A stretch of 64,000 bases of DNA from Aspidapion aeneum (GCA_963576565.1 OY755038.1:140794206-140858205); one strand, 5' to 3'. Shown: positions 45,013 through 57,649, counted from the first letter of the stretch. Numbers and translations: made by a program. Notes: a model not told the origin generated them from the letters alone.

Positions 45013-48000
45013 GGGGGCAATTCTTCAAAATTTGAAATAATTTGAAATAATCTGACGAAATTTGAAACAACAGAATTTAGGTGTAAATCTTGACAACACT
45101 GCAATTTCAGCTTTGTGTAAAACGTCTTACACCACACGGTAATGGGCCAACTTAGGAAATTATGAAAACCCCAAAAATTTAAAATATGCGGGAAAATTTA
45201 ATCTAAAACCTACCTTGAAACTCGGCTACTGATAATCTACAAGTTCTTGATAAATTGTATTTTTCCGAGCACCTCATCATACAACGGTTTTTCTATCTGG
45301 CAAATTTGACAACTGTCAGTCACAGATCACCAAGGGGACTGTCAGTTACGAAATACTGCCGCTGTTGCCAATTCATTGTTTCCAAGTGAAACCAATAAAG
45401 GTACCGTTCACAAGTTGGATTCACTTTTTAAATATGTTGTTAAAATATTTTTACGAAAAACTCTTACAACGTAAGGTGCAAGGTGGTACCTAAGGGGGGA
45501 TCAATCTCCCCCCGATATTTTTAGGAATAAAAAGTAATCAAACATTTAGTAGTGATAATAATAGTAGAGATATGGATAATTCGCATTTTTTACGGCGGAA
45601 TTGATTCTGATTTTTGAGATTTTTGCTTATAATAGCTGAAAACTTGCTCAAACTAAAGTTTGGTTAAGTATTTTGTTTTCTAAAAAATTTAAATCTTAAA
45701 GGTATTTTTTTATACCTAAATGCATGGAGAGTGGAAAAAAAAATTGTTTTCTAAATCTCATAATTTTATTCATAAACATTTGTGTGTTTTAAATAATATT
45801 ACTTGACTTGACTGCAAAATCAATGCAAGATTTGAGCAGCTGCTAAAAAATTGTTTTTCTTTGTCGTGTTTTTGAACTTGATTTTAAAATAAATTTGAAT
45901 GAAAAAGGAAGCTTGGCTGACTTATTTTTTAGCCACTCATAGGTAGGAAGGCTATTGGGGACCGTCAAAAAAAACCTTTTTATTTTTGCTCAAAATAAGT
46001 TTGGGCCAAAAAAATCAAAATGGCTGTCTGTCTTTATTCATAGTTTTTTTAAAAATAAAACCAAATAATTTAAATAATTAGGCACTTTGTCTGCAAGTTT
46101 AATGAAAATTTTTCCTTGGTTTTATTTTTATAAGTTTAAAAAAAAACGAATTCAATTTTTTTTTACCCTTATTATATTTGTTATAATCAAAACCTTAAAA
46201 ACTATTTTATTTTTTTTTATTACTTTTTCAAATTAGGTAGCTATTCAATGAACCTACAGAGTAAATAATTTTGCACTGGAATTTATTCTTTAGCTTTTTA
46301 ATTATTTCTTCAATTTCAATATATTTTAATTATAGTATCTAAGGTTTTAAACCCGTTATATTTTGTTTGTGTATTTTATTCCGGGATTAACATTAATATT
46401 GATAAAGGTACACAATTGACAGGGTGCAAAATTTTTTGCCGACTTTTTTGGACGATAGCTTTTCTAAAAGGTTCGATGTCATCACATTTCATGCATTTCC
46501 TAATACAAAAAGCAAATTTTGCATTTTTTTTTTATTAAACCAAACCTCACCTTTGTCGATTGATGGCAAACTTATCCTAACCTGTTAATTCAACTCTGGT
46601 TAATTGATCGAAAACGTGACCTAACCGGTCCATTGGACACTTTTTTTTTGATGGAAAAGGGGCGTGTATGGACAGGTAATGATAAGTTTGCGATCAATTG
46701 AAGGGGCGACGGACGAAACATCGAAACACAAAATGTCGAAAGTACAAAATGTCGAAGAAACAAAAATACCAATGGTTGAAAAATTTAAAAGACAGAAAAT
46801 AAAACCTAACCAGGTCAGGTTAGGTTTTAAAGTATATTACAAAAAAAAGGTACCTGATCTGGTCAGGTTAGTTTCTATTAATATATCTAATAACCCAAGC
46901 TTTCGACATTCTGGACTTTCAACATTTTGTAATTCTTCTTCATTCGCATACACAGTTTCCAATAGAATCTACATTTATTTTTATTTTAATATTTATTTTT
47001 ATCCTTATAAACCCAACAGTAACGTCTTTTAGACGAAAATTGTTCGTAGCACCCCTGTAATCTTCCGCCGGCGGCGACTGTAGCAAGCATTTCTGATTAC
47101 CCTATCCAAAACCTCATGGGCCGTCACTGAATAACAGCAGTTTCTATATGGGAGGACCCCCCAGAATAAAAAACTATATACGTGCCTAGCTTTGATAAGA
47201 AAAGTAAAAAAATAATAACCACTTCAATAATTTGACCAGTATCCACATTTATTTTTATTTTAATATTTATTTTTATCCTTATAAACCCAACAGTAACGTC
47301 TTTTAGACGAAAATTGTTCGTAGCACCCCTGTAATCTTCCGCCGGCGGCGACTGTAGCAAGTATTTCTAATTACCCTATCCAAAACCTCATGGGCCGTCA
47401 CTGAATAACAGCAGTTTCTATATGGGAGGACCCCCAGAATAAAAAACTATATACGTGCCTAGCTTTGATAAGAAAAGTAAAAAAATAATAACCACTTCAA
47501 TAATTTGACCAGTATCCACATTTATTTTTATTTTAATATTTATTTTTATCCTTATAAACCCAACAGTAACGTCTTTTAGACGAAAATTGTTCGTAGCACC
47601 CCTGTAATCTTCCGCCGGCGGCGACTGTAGCAAGTATTTCTGATTACCCTATCCAAAACCTCATGGGCCGTCACTGAATAACAGCAGTTTCTATATGGGA
47701 GGACCCCCCAGAATAAAAAACTATATACGTGCCTAGCTTTGATAAGAAAAGTAAAAAAATAATAACCACTTCAATAATTTGACCAGTATCCCACTTAGTC
47801 AGATTTTTCTGGCAGATTTTAAAGAAATAATTTGACATTCCCTTAAAAATCCGTTCAAATATAACGGTGGCAACAGCGTAGAGCTAATTTTGTAGCGACC
47901 CTTCCACGACATGCAGTTAGTCCCTCTTTGTTAATTTTACCGTGAAAAACAAAGAAAGAAAGTAAACTTAGCTGACCTCATAAAGAAAACGAATAGGACT

Positions 48001-48292
48001 CATAAATTTGAAAGAAATGTGACGAAATCTGACATTTCAGTTTGTGTGGTTAATGGTTATCTGCTTTGAATTTATTTACAATTTTTAAATTAAAAATTTT
48101 TAATAAATTAGGCGTTTTTAATTAAAAAAATATATTATATCGTGAAGCTACATCTATCAAAAAGTGAGAAATGGCCTTTTAAGTAAGTTTTTAAGTTTAA
48201 AATTGCCTTTTAAACGAGAAATCTTAAGCGCCAGATTATGTCACATTTTTTCAAATTTCGTCAAATTTTTTGAAATGTAAAGAATTGACCCC
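45013..48292. mobile_element. nested 3.28-kb TIR element with TTA duplications
   Basis: The left end GGGGGCAATTCTTCAAAATT and the right end, inverted as GGGGTCAATTCTTTACATTT, are similar, with GACGAAATTTGAAA following in both. TTA flanks both ends (45010-45012 and 48293-48295). The empty site is preserved in the left arm of the palindrome. A 3-bp TTA duplication and a G-run end fit PIF/Harbinger-type elements. No transposase frame was recognised; the interior holds a tandem repeat at 46971-47790 and AT-rich DNA. Confidence 0.75.
46971..47790. repeat. three tandem units of about 273 bp
   Basis: Units start near 46971, 47245 and 47518 with ACATTTATTTTTATTTTAAT and contain ACGTCTTTTAGACGAAAATT and TCTTCCGCCGGCGGCGACTG. 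They are nearly identical, so the expansion is recent. Each unit has two small palindromes (CCGCCGGCGG and GTCTTTTAGAC). Confidence 0.9.
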
Positions 48293-48462
48293 TTAAATTC
48301 AATTTATTAGTTAAATATTTAGGAAATTCTTCATATTGTGTTTAAAACTTTTTTGATGATAAAGTGGGGTAAAAGAACTTTGAACATGTAATAGTAAAAT
48401 ATTAGGTACCAAAATTGTTTAGTGGTAGTGGTAAAACGGGCTTTTTTAAATTAATACCGGGC

Positions 48463-49369
48463 ATTCGTAAGCCCTTCCTGTCTGGCCAATACTGTGGCCA
48501 TTTTTATTATGTCAATACTGTGGCATTTCCTATCTTCTTAACGAACTAAATCATACAATTTTAGTGTTGTTGTCTCTTCTCTCCCGCAGTTTAGATGATT
48601 TTAGCATTTATTGCATTGCTCTGGCAATGCGTTGGTACTTTCCTGAAAAAGTACTGCGTATTCACTTTGCAATTTTTAATTATTTAATAATTTCATCTTT
48701 AAATAATCGAAAAAGCTTATAATAATAAAACAAAGTTTTATATTAATGCCTGGCATTCGTGAACCCTTTCTGTCTGGTCAATACAGTGACCATTTCTGTT
48801 ATGCCAATACTGTGGCCTTTCCTATCTTCTTAATAAAGTAATACATACGATTTTGGCGTTCTTGTCTTCTTCTCTCCCGCAGTCTAGGTAATATTTGTCT
48901 TGCTCTGGCAATGCGTTGGTACTCTCCTGGAAAAGTACTGCGTATTCACTTTGTAATTTTTAAATATTTAATACTTTCAATCTTAAATATTCAAAAAAAG
49001 CTTATATTGGTAAAACAGGGTTTTATATTAATGCCTGGCATTCGTAAACCCTTTCTGCCTGGTCAATACTGTGACCATTTCTGTTATGCCAATACTGTGG
49101 CCTTTCCTATCTTCTTAATAAAGAAATACAAACAGTTTTGGTGTTTTTGTCTTCTTCTCTCCCGCAGTCTAGGTGATTTTTGTCTTGCTCTGGCAATGCA
49201 TTTGTACTCTCCTGTAAAAGTAATTTACTTTGCATTTTTTTTTTGTTTAGAGACCGTCTTGTTTGGCTTTAAAACAGGCAATTTTGTAAAGTCCATCCTG
49301 CTACTTAAAAGATTGTTTTTGCAAAATCGACTCGGAATAAAGCGAAAACTTTGGTCCAAAAGTGTTTAG
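48463..49369. repeat. about 285-bp tandem repeat in right arm, three units
   Basis: GGCATTCGT(A/G)A(A/G)CCCTT occurs near 48463, 48753 and 49037. Each unit also has CTCTCCCGCAGT and GCTCTGGCAATGC. A 152-codon frame across units 2-3 is a by-product of the repeat. Confidence 0.8.
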
Positions 49370-52300
49370 AATCTAAGCAAATCTGTAAATTATCCCTACT
49401 AATCTCCTTTGTTATCCCTTAAAATAGATTACATTTTTAAAATAATTAAACATTTGTATAGTTGTTAAGCGGTTCTAAACAGCAGCCCTCGCAGATCCCA
49501 AGCATACTGCAGCGTTTGTCATTCACACAAAAGGATGAACGGTTGGAAGAAATTATAAACCGTTAGAAGTCCGATAACTTTTAAGGTGCAATCACAAAGT
49601 TTGATACTTTGTGTTGTTATCTAGAAAATATTACGTACATACAGACGTTCACAATGCATATTTGTCCGTGGAAAATTAAATATAGTTAGGTATGGACATA
49701 AACTATCCGGAATTACGATTTTAAAGTATCATATAGACCTACAAATTGCATTTAATACACAGCCCAACATAGTAAAGATCAACTACTCTAGAACTAGTTT
49801 CTCTCAAATTTAATAAGGAGTTAATAAAAATTTGAATTTAGTGTTATAGCATTCTGAAATTATGTTCTTTAGAAAGCCTTTTAGATTAAGTGAATTAAAA
49901 TAAAAGTGTGTGTTTTTCCCCTTGAAAATCTAAATTTATTCATTAATAGGTATCCTATTAATGCAAGAAAAAAATAAAATACCTAGAACAATTATACAGG
50001 GTTTACACGTATATTCTAAATGTTAAGAAACTTTTAGATAAAGTGAAATAAAAATGTGTGTTACCTGAAATTTTGACCTGTAACACGTAATCCCCTTGAA
50101 AAGCTAAATTTATTGGTTAATACACGTCCTATTAACGCACGCAAGGAAAAGAAGAAAATATAAGATGTTTACTAAAAACTAAAAGATCGAGTTAAAATGG
50201 TCGAAAATTAAAAATGATTTACTCGTATATTCTAAATGTTAAAAACTTGATATGTACAAATTTTTTAATTGTTTCTCTTTAAATAAAAAAACGAATAATT
50301 CTGGATTTAAATACCTTTACTTCCGTATACCCCTCTCGCTAGCTATCTAAAGCTCCCCTTCGATCAGCGAATATATGCGTCAAATCAGCAATGTCGTGTT
50401 ACCAATTAGCTATTATTTGGGCTAGCTAAGGCTCCCCCCGTGCAGAGAATTGCACGCGTTTTAAATGGCCTATGACACTCGAACTATGCTCTATGACATT
50501 CGGCGTATGTCCACTGGCATTTGGCTTATGTCCACTGGCATTTGTTTAATGTCCTATATCCTTCGACCTATGACCTATATCTTTGGTGAGTGTGCTTATT
50601 ACCCTGTATAAAGGGCTTGACAACGTTTGATTAGCTCTAAACGTCTCCCAGCTAATCTATTCTGTGAAAAATGTCTTTTAAAAAATACATATTTAAACCG
50701 TAACTTCTATAAGTGTACTAAATAGCAAAACTAGTTTATGGTTTAAACTCCGTTAAGTGCTTAAAAATATGTGTTCTAGGCTAAAAACTTGAAATATTGA
50801 TAAAAAATGATCAATGTTATTGCTTATAGAGTACAACCCCATTAACTTATTTTTAATTAGGGGAGGCTTTGCGTCAAGGTAAAAAATTGTCTTGGATCCA
50901 AATGTGGATCATTATTCACGCAGTGCCCATGTGCGTACGCATTCTGACGCCTAGTTTAAGAAAAAACTTAAACACCTACATATAAATATGTATTGTTAAA
51001 AAATTGGATCGAAACGACCTGTAAGGTCAGGTTAGTTTCAAGGGAAACACCTACGGCTTCTAAGGCAAGTAGTAAATGATAAATAGCATTTTTAGTACAT
51101 AAGTTTTAAACTGGTCATGAACTAAGCTGATGAAATAAAAATGTGTCAGGTATATGTCTTTTTGTGCCTATTCGCGCACAGGTGGTATCTAAATAATCAA
51201 CTTAATAGAGTGTGTGTATAAGGAGTGTTGCGGAGCATATTCGAAAAATGATACTACATGCAAAAATTATAAACAGAGAGAAAAATAGAGACCGGTTCTG
51301 AGTCTATTTAATTTATGAAATACTTGCTTTTATTACTAAATCTCTAAAACAAAATACAAATTTCTATTTGGTTCATTGAAATCTTAATACTTAATATTAA
51401 TATTAGCTTCTGGTGATTCCCCAAGATTCGGCTTATCTGAATTTGACATGGGCACGTGTGGATGGATTAATATAAAACTTACAATACTATGAACAATTAG
51501 TACTATTTGTAATCGCTAAAAAAGAAACATAAGAAGAAGCAATGGTAAAACATTATTAAAATTAAATATTGACTTTGACTAAAACGAGTACATAATATGT
51601 AATATTGAAGAAAAATAAAAATGTGAATTAAATGTAGTTATTTTAATGAAAAGTGGGAACTTGTGTGTACACAAAGGTGAAATGGCGGCACATGCTGTCT
51701 GTCCTGTAAGAATTGGGTTAACCTAGGTATAAAAATGACCCATTACGTTAGTCGCGCACTTACCTGATGCCTACTTGGGATAAATACTAGTAGAAAATGT
51801 ACGCATAACTTGATGACTAAGCTCACAATCACATACAGATACAATTTTTCTGTGTGATTAGAACCAGAAAATATAGAATATAAGTATTTAGAAGTCTGCG
51901 ATTCGATGAAAAATATGTACAGTCCTACAGGTCGCTGTAAACACCCGCAAGGGTTATAACATGAGATAATTTAAATAAATAGGCTTTGTGATAGTTTTCT
52001 GTTATACCTATGTACAAAAACTCAACAAATAAAAAATATAAGTACATGCAATCTATAAAAATGTAATACGTAGATATTTAATATTTAATCTTAGTAATTC
52101 TTTTTATAATCACTTGTGATCAAAACTCTAAAAACTTTATGTTAAATATTACATAAAGTAGGTAAAGCCACGGAAAACATCTGCTTTTCTTAACTTGTTA
52201 AAACCTGAAAAAAAAAGGGTAAAATTGCTAGTCTTCACGTGTCTGTTCGCCATTCGGGTTAAGGAAAAACATGGTTGGCAAACTAGGCATAAGGTCTGAT

Positions 52301-53143
52301 TTTATTTTGAATACTTACTTTTACGATAATAAACATCTATAACTAGAGCGCTTTAAAGCATTTCTTTTTATAGTATGCTTATCTCATTTTGATTTCAGTT
52401 TTTAATTCGTTTAACTTCTAGTTCTCTGTCTGTTAGCTATTTGGTTAATTTATTAAATCAAGCTTATTTCTGCCTTTTCCGTCTTTCTTTCCCTTTGGCT
52501 ACCCCATGCTTCCTTATTTAGGATTCTTTTCACCACAGAGCTAGTTATAAAATAATTCTTCAGCTGGCATTAATAGAACATTACAAAACAAAAAAAAACT
52601 AATTTGTAAGAATATTTAATTTAATTTTAATAAAATTAATGTAATTAAATTTAAGGTTGTAATAAATAGCTGCTCAACATTTATATTATATTAAAGAAGG
52701 TGACTGAAGCAATTTCTTAAAAAAGTTTTCAGTTTACTTCTATAGACACTGGTTCTAATAATCCGTATTGAAAATACTGAAAGCGGGAAATTATTTAATT
52801 ATTTATTAAAATGTCCTGTAAATACTTTGACCGGGTTCTAACAAAATAGCTTTTAAAAACCATGTAAAAACATTGGCAACACTGTGCCTAAAAAAGGGGC
52901 ATCCCATTTACAAAAGCTCCTGCAAGTCGTTTTTCTGTCAGTCTATAACTAAACGTGCGAGTTAAAGAACGATTCTTCCTCTGCTAGTTCGTTTAGTGAA
53001 TTTTAAACAAAGTGTAGTGTTTATTAAAAAATCTGTTAATCGTTAATTACCATAAGCATTTAAAAACTTGCATTTGTTAACTAAATTGCTAGTTGGAAAA
53101 ATCCGAACTCTCTGTAGTGTTATTACGTCAGATCGATCTGAAG

Positions 53144-53686
53144 ATGAGTTTTGCAAGTTAATTAGTCCATGAAATAAAATGCCAATTAGAAAGTGTTAAT
53201 CAAGCTACAAAAATATCAAAAATCTTGAAGGACTGTGCCAACGCTAGTCGAAGAATAAGCATTGCCCTAAAGAAGTCCCGGATGGTTTATGAAAAAGCCC
53301 ATCTAACTGCCTGACTTGGAGAAGTGAAAGGCTTTAAGCATCGCTTGAAGTCAAACATAAAGCAAGGAGGTGGTAATGTCATCACCATTAAAACTGCGAA
53401 ACACCGTGTACAATGGGAAGATGTAAGGTCAGCCTTTAACAGTAGGGTAAGAAGTGGTGTAATTACAAATTTAAAACACACTGATGCGCAGCAATTTCTG
53501 ACGGATAGCTTCAGTTTATTTAAACGTAGAATTCAAAATGTTTTAAAGAAAGAGAACATGATTAGGGTAAACACTGTCTTAAGTGGAGATTTTCAAATTA
53601 CAAAGCAAAAGGAATTAATTACGGAAACTAAACATTTTAGTACTGCCAATGCTGTAATTGACAATAATACCAATTTGAAAAACTAG
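53144..53686 (+). pseudogene. N-terminal domain of the PolB protein (right arm copy)
   Basis: This is the counterpart of 38606-39064. ATG at 53144 is followed by TAA at 53159-53161 and TGA at 53312-53314 in the same frame; the left copy has sense codons at both places. After the second stop the frame is open from 53324 to TAG 53684-53686, which is shared with the left arm. This copy keeps about 31 residues before the TAG that the left arm has lost. Confidence 0.6.
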
Positions 53687-53707
53687 TTTGATAAGAATGT
53701 TAAGGAT

Positions 53708-54976
53708 TTGTTTTTAACAAATTTGGAAGAATTTCAGCAAAATCAATCTGGATGGTCTCTTATAAAAATAAATAATCTTATTATTGCTATGAATAAATTT
53801 AATATGCTTCGCGCAGGTTATCATTTAAAAATGCCTAAATTTATTTTAAATAAAAAAGCATGTGTAACTGTACAAAATACTGATGAATTCTGCTTTGGCT
53901 GGGCGATTATGTCAGCAATGTTTCCTGTTGAAAACCACTCAAATAGAGTCTCATCCTATCCGCATCCTCAAGAGGTGTTAAATTTAAAAGGAATAAAGTT
54001 TCCAATGACTTTAAACCAAGTTGCTCGCTTTGAAAAGCAAAATAATATATCTATTAATATATATCGCCTGCAAAAACATAATGAAAACAGTTTTAAAGTA
54101 CTGCCTGCTTATATTACCGGGGAAAAGTACGAAAAACATGTTAATTTGTTATTAGTACAAAATAACTATTATTTAGAGAATGAAGAGATAAAAGATCTTT
54201 CTGCACCAACTTACCACTTTGTATGGATAAAAAATCTTTCAAGGCTCGTGAGTAGACAACTTAGGAAATTCTCAAAAGTTAAATACATTTGCGACAGATG
54301 CCTGCATTATTTTTATTCGAAGGATGGACACGACCAACATATAAAAGACTGCCAAATTATTGGCAGTATCGTGGTTCCGAAATTACCAAATAAAGAGAAC
54401 AACATTGTAGAATTTAAAAACTTTAAAAATAAGCAATTTGCATCCTTCATTATTTATTGCGACATCGAATGCTTACTGATGCCTATGGTAAAAAATAGTA
54501 GTAAAAGAACTCAAAAATATCAGCAGCATGTGCCTTGTTCAGTGGGGTACTACGTAAAATGTGCTTATGATGATTCCCTTTCATTTTATCGGTCGTACAC
54601 GGGGCCTGACTATATGGAATGGTTTAGTAAACAATTACTGGAGTTCGCTGAAAACTTAGAAACTGGATTTCTCTGTGACATGCCCATGGAACTATTAAGT
54701 AAGAAACAAAAACTTAACTTTAATAAAGCTAAAAAATGTCATATTTGTGAACAAAATTTTTCAGTTGGTGACAAGAAAATACGCGACCACTGTCACCTTA
54801 CTTCAGAGTCCCGTGGCCCTGCGCATGAAAGTTGTAATCTAAATTTTCAGGATAGTCATACTGTCCCTGTAGTATTTCACAACCTTAGCTCTTATGATGG
54901 ACATTTGATAATTGAAAATATCGCCAATTTGGATGGCTCAATAAATTTGCTGCCAGTTAACAAAGAAAATATATAG
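53708..54976 (+). pseudogene. DNA polymerase B, exonuclease half (right arm copy)
   Basis: The 422-codon frame is nearly identical to 37316-38584, with the same Exo I (YCDIECLL), Cys/His cluster and Exo II (NLSSYDGHLI) and a handful of substitutions, such as SESRGP for SEYRGP and DYMEWF for DCMEWF. The frame ends at the same TAG (54974-54976); beyond it the pattern resumes one frame over as TKKINGNLIEFRFID, showing a one-base loss common to both arms. Upstream it is separated from the N-terminal domain by the shared TAG at 53684. Confidence 0.8.
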
Positions 54977-55038
54977 CATTTACCAAAAAAATTAACGGAA
55001 ATTTAATTGAATTTAGATTTATCGATTCTTTTCGCTTT

Positions 55039-56823
55039 ATGGCCAGCAGCTTGGATAAGCTTGCTTCATATCTTGAGAAGTATCCGCTGATCAAAAATGA
55101 ATTTCCTCACTTGTCTGACGAACAATATAAACTTATTTTCAAAAAGGGAATTTTTTGTTATGACTACATGGATAGTTGGTCTTTGCCTGAAAAACGTCAT
55201 TTCTTTAACACCCTGGAAAATAAAGAAATTTCGTCAATTGATTATGAGCATGCACTGGATGTATGGGAAAGTTTTGGTTGTGAAACCCTACAAGATTATA
55301 TGGAATTTTATATGCAAATTGACATAGTCCTCTTAATGCAGGTATTTCAGCAATTCAGGGAAAGTTGTCATAAAACGTATGGTTTGGACCCTGCGAACTA
55401 TTTTACCCTTCCTGGTTACACATGGGATTGTATGCTATACCATACGCAACAAAAATTAGAGCTTTTGACGGACTATAATATGGTCACTTTTATAGAACGC
55501 GGTATTAGAGGAGCCAACAACAAATACATGGCTAACTATGACTCATACAAAGAAACATCTTTTTTGATGTATTTTGACATTAATAATCAGTATGGATTTA
55601 GTATGAGTCAGTTATTGCCTTATGGTAAATTTAGTTGGTTAGAAAGTGACAAAATTACTTATTTTGATGTTTCCAAAATTGAGGATGACTCAAATGAGGG
55701 ATACATTCTAGAAGTCGACTTGTTCATTCCGGTTGAATTACACGACTATTTCTCAGACTTACCTTTATGCCCTGAACATCAGTGTCCGCCTGGTGAAGAC
55801 AAGAACCCAAAAAATAAAAAACTTATGGCTACACTGCATAATAAAAAGGATTATGTAATTCACTATACAAATTTAAAACAAGCTTTGAGACTTGGTATAA
55901 AACTTAAAACAATTCATAGAATTTTATGTTTTGAGCAATCCGCATGGCTGAAACCATATATTGACTTAAATACACGATTAAGACAGAATGCTAAAAATGA
56001 ATTTGAGAAAAACCTTTTCAAATTAATGAACAACGCCGTGTTTGGAAAAACCATGGAAAATATTAGAAATCATAGTGTTGTCAAATTAATCAAGAAATGG
56101 GACGGACGATTTGGAGCTGAAGCTCTGATTTCTCGACCAGAGTTTAAAAGTATAACCATATTTAATGAAAATTTGGTTGCTGTTGAACTTGAAAAAACAG
56201 AAATATATTTCAATAAACCGATATATGTGGGAATGTGTATTTTGGACATTGCCAAAACAACTATATATGATTTTCACTATAACTACATGGTATCCGCTTT
56301 TGGTAAGGATTGTACTGTTGCATATACAGATACTGACAGTTTAGTTTATAACATCCAAAATCACGACATTTATGATTCAATACGGCGGGACTGCCACAAG
56401 TATTTTGACACCTCGGATTATGCTGAAGACAACATACATAAAATTCCGAGGGTTAATAAAAAGGTTCTAGGAATGATGAAAGATGAAAACAATGGGGAAA
56501 TAATGACGCATTTTATTGGCCTTAGAGCTAAAATGTACGCTACAAAAGTAGCGGATACTAAAAGTAAAGCTGCAAGAGTGACTAAGAAAGCCAAAGGTGT
56601 AAAGCAAAATGTTGTAAAAACGAAAATATCATTTGAGGACTATGTTGACTGCCTAAATACTTTTCAAGAAAAAATAGTTACGCAAAATCTTATAAGATCC
56701 GAAAAGCACCGCCTATACTCAGTAAAACAGACGAAAATCGGATTGAGTCCCCTGGATGACAAACGGTCTATTTCAAAAGAGTCTTATGAAACGTTGCCGT
56801 GGGGGCACTATAATATTAAGTGA
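55039..56823 (+). pseudogene. DNA polymerase B, catalytic half (right arm copy)
   Basis: The open frame has 594 codons. Exo III YMQID falls at residues 91-95, motif A D-I-N-N-Q-Y-G at 180-186, motif B KLMNNAVFGK at 328-337 and motif C DTDS at 431-434, with a basic tail (RVTKKAKGVKQNVVKTK) and WGHYNIK end. Compared with the left copy it lacks 11 residues (33 bp) between RGIRG and ANNKYM (near 55510), a conserved block in the left arm. It also has an 18-bp in-frame shortening near residue 46, so it has no frameshift there. Transcription would run out to the right terminus, about 0.8 kb away. Confidence 0.85.
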
Positions 56824-57643
56824 ACATATAGTTTTAATTTAAGCTTAGTAATGTGTTGTTTGCTTACATAGTGTTTGTTTATGTATCTTATCTTAGTTCT
56901 AAACCTGAATTTAATCTTTGTTTTGCCTAAGAATAAAAATTATATTTATATATTATTATATAAAATATGTAGTGATATCATATGCGTAGGGTAACACCTA
57001 GTATTTTAATGTAAACATTAATATATACACCTCCATAGTAATAGTTATATTATCCATAATGTTATTATAATTATTATAATATAACTGCTAAAGTATAATT
57101 ATTTTTGAGCATAGGTATAGCTATAGCAACCAAAATTAGTAATAATGATTGACTGTAGTCCTATTACATACATTTTACAATAAATAAATATAAATTAATC
57201 TTGTGTTATTATTATTTACATTGATTTAGTAGTACCTAAAATTTAAAAACAGAAACAATATAGAACTCATAAAGAGTAATGAAAAGTAATAAAATATTTT
57301 CTGAAAAACAATTGGGTGTTAAAATTGCATGACTAAACCATAGTCATCAAAGTATTATGATCAGATTTAACTAGTCCACTGTTTCAGTTAAATACATTTC
57401 TGTAACAAGCATAAGATGTCAGAGCAGTTTAATAATTATTCTACAGATTGTGAAAATTCACGGGCTCCTTGAGAATTTAAAAACCTTTAAAGTGTTAGAC
57501 TGGACAGTAAAAGATAACTCATATAAAAATTACTGTCTGTCTCTAGCTGAATATTCTGTGACATATTCAAAAAATGACCACCTTTTCATCTTATGGAGAT
57601 TTACATGGAAAATGTGGTCCAAAACCTATATATATTAACTACT

Positions 57644-57649
57644 AACATT
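57644..57649. repeat. target site duplication AACATT, right copy
   Basis: It follows the right terminus ATTAACTACT and matches 34596-34601. The following bases continue the 130-bp tandem repeat interrupted at 34601. Confidence 0.8.

Larger units (their letters stand above)
34602..57643. mobile_element. Polinton/Maverick-like element, giant palindrome with two PolB copies
   Basis: The left terminus AGTAGTTAATATATATAGG is exactly inverted at the right terminus, and both sit next to AACATT. 5'-AG ends, 6-bp duplications and a protein-primed PolB gene are Polinton hallmarks. The terminal inverted repeats extend for over 9 kb each (34602-43800 and 44838-57643, minus the 3.28-kb insert 45013-48292), leaving a unique centre of under 1 kb (44099-44837). 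Each arm has one PolB gene directed outward and about 4.5 kb of apparently non-coding DNA inside it. Integrase, FtsK-like ATPase, cysteine protease and capsid genes were not recognised, so this is a defective derivative. Confidence 0.8.
44838..57643. repeat. right arm of the palindrome, interrupted by a nested element
   Basis: The right arm reads 44838-45012, then 48293-57643, once the nested element at 45013-48292 is removed. The joint TTA|TTA collapses to match the uninterrupted left arm around 43636. It carries the second PolB copy (53144-56823) and three units of the 285-bp repeat. Two thirds of its length has no gene. Confidence 0.85.

Noticed and set aside
46664..47032. 122-codon open frame inside the nested TIR element
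   Set aside because: The C-terminal third is the tandem repeat sequence, the rest has no recognisable domain, and no transposase motif is present.
47124..47633. Two nearly identical minus-strand frames of 71-78 codons
   Set aside because: Identical because the 273-bp unit is tandemly repeated; no start context or recognisable product.
48911..49369. 152-codon open frame with repeated MPGI and CDHFCYANT-type phrases
   Set aside because: It only reads through the 285-bp tandem units in the palindrome arm; the opposite-arm version is shorter and no family is recognisable.
34602..57643. Two independent viral or cellular PolB genes
   Set aside because: The genes are mirror copies in the arms of one palindrome with shared lesions and a single pair of termini and target duplications.
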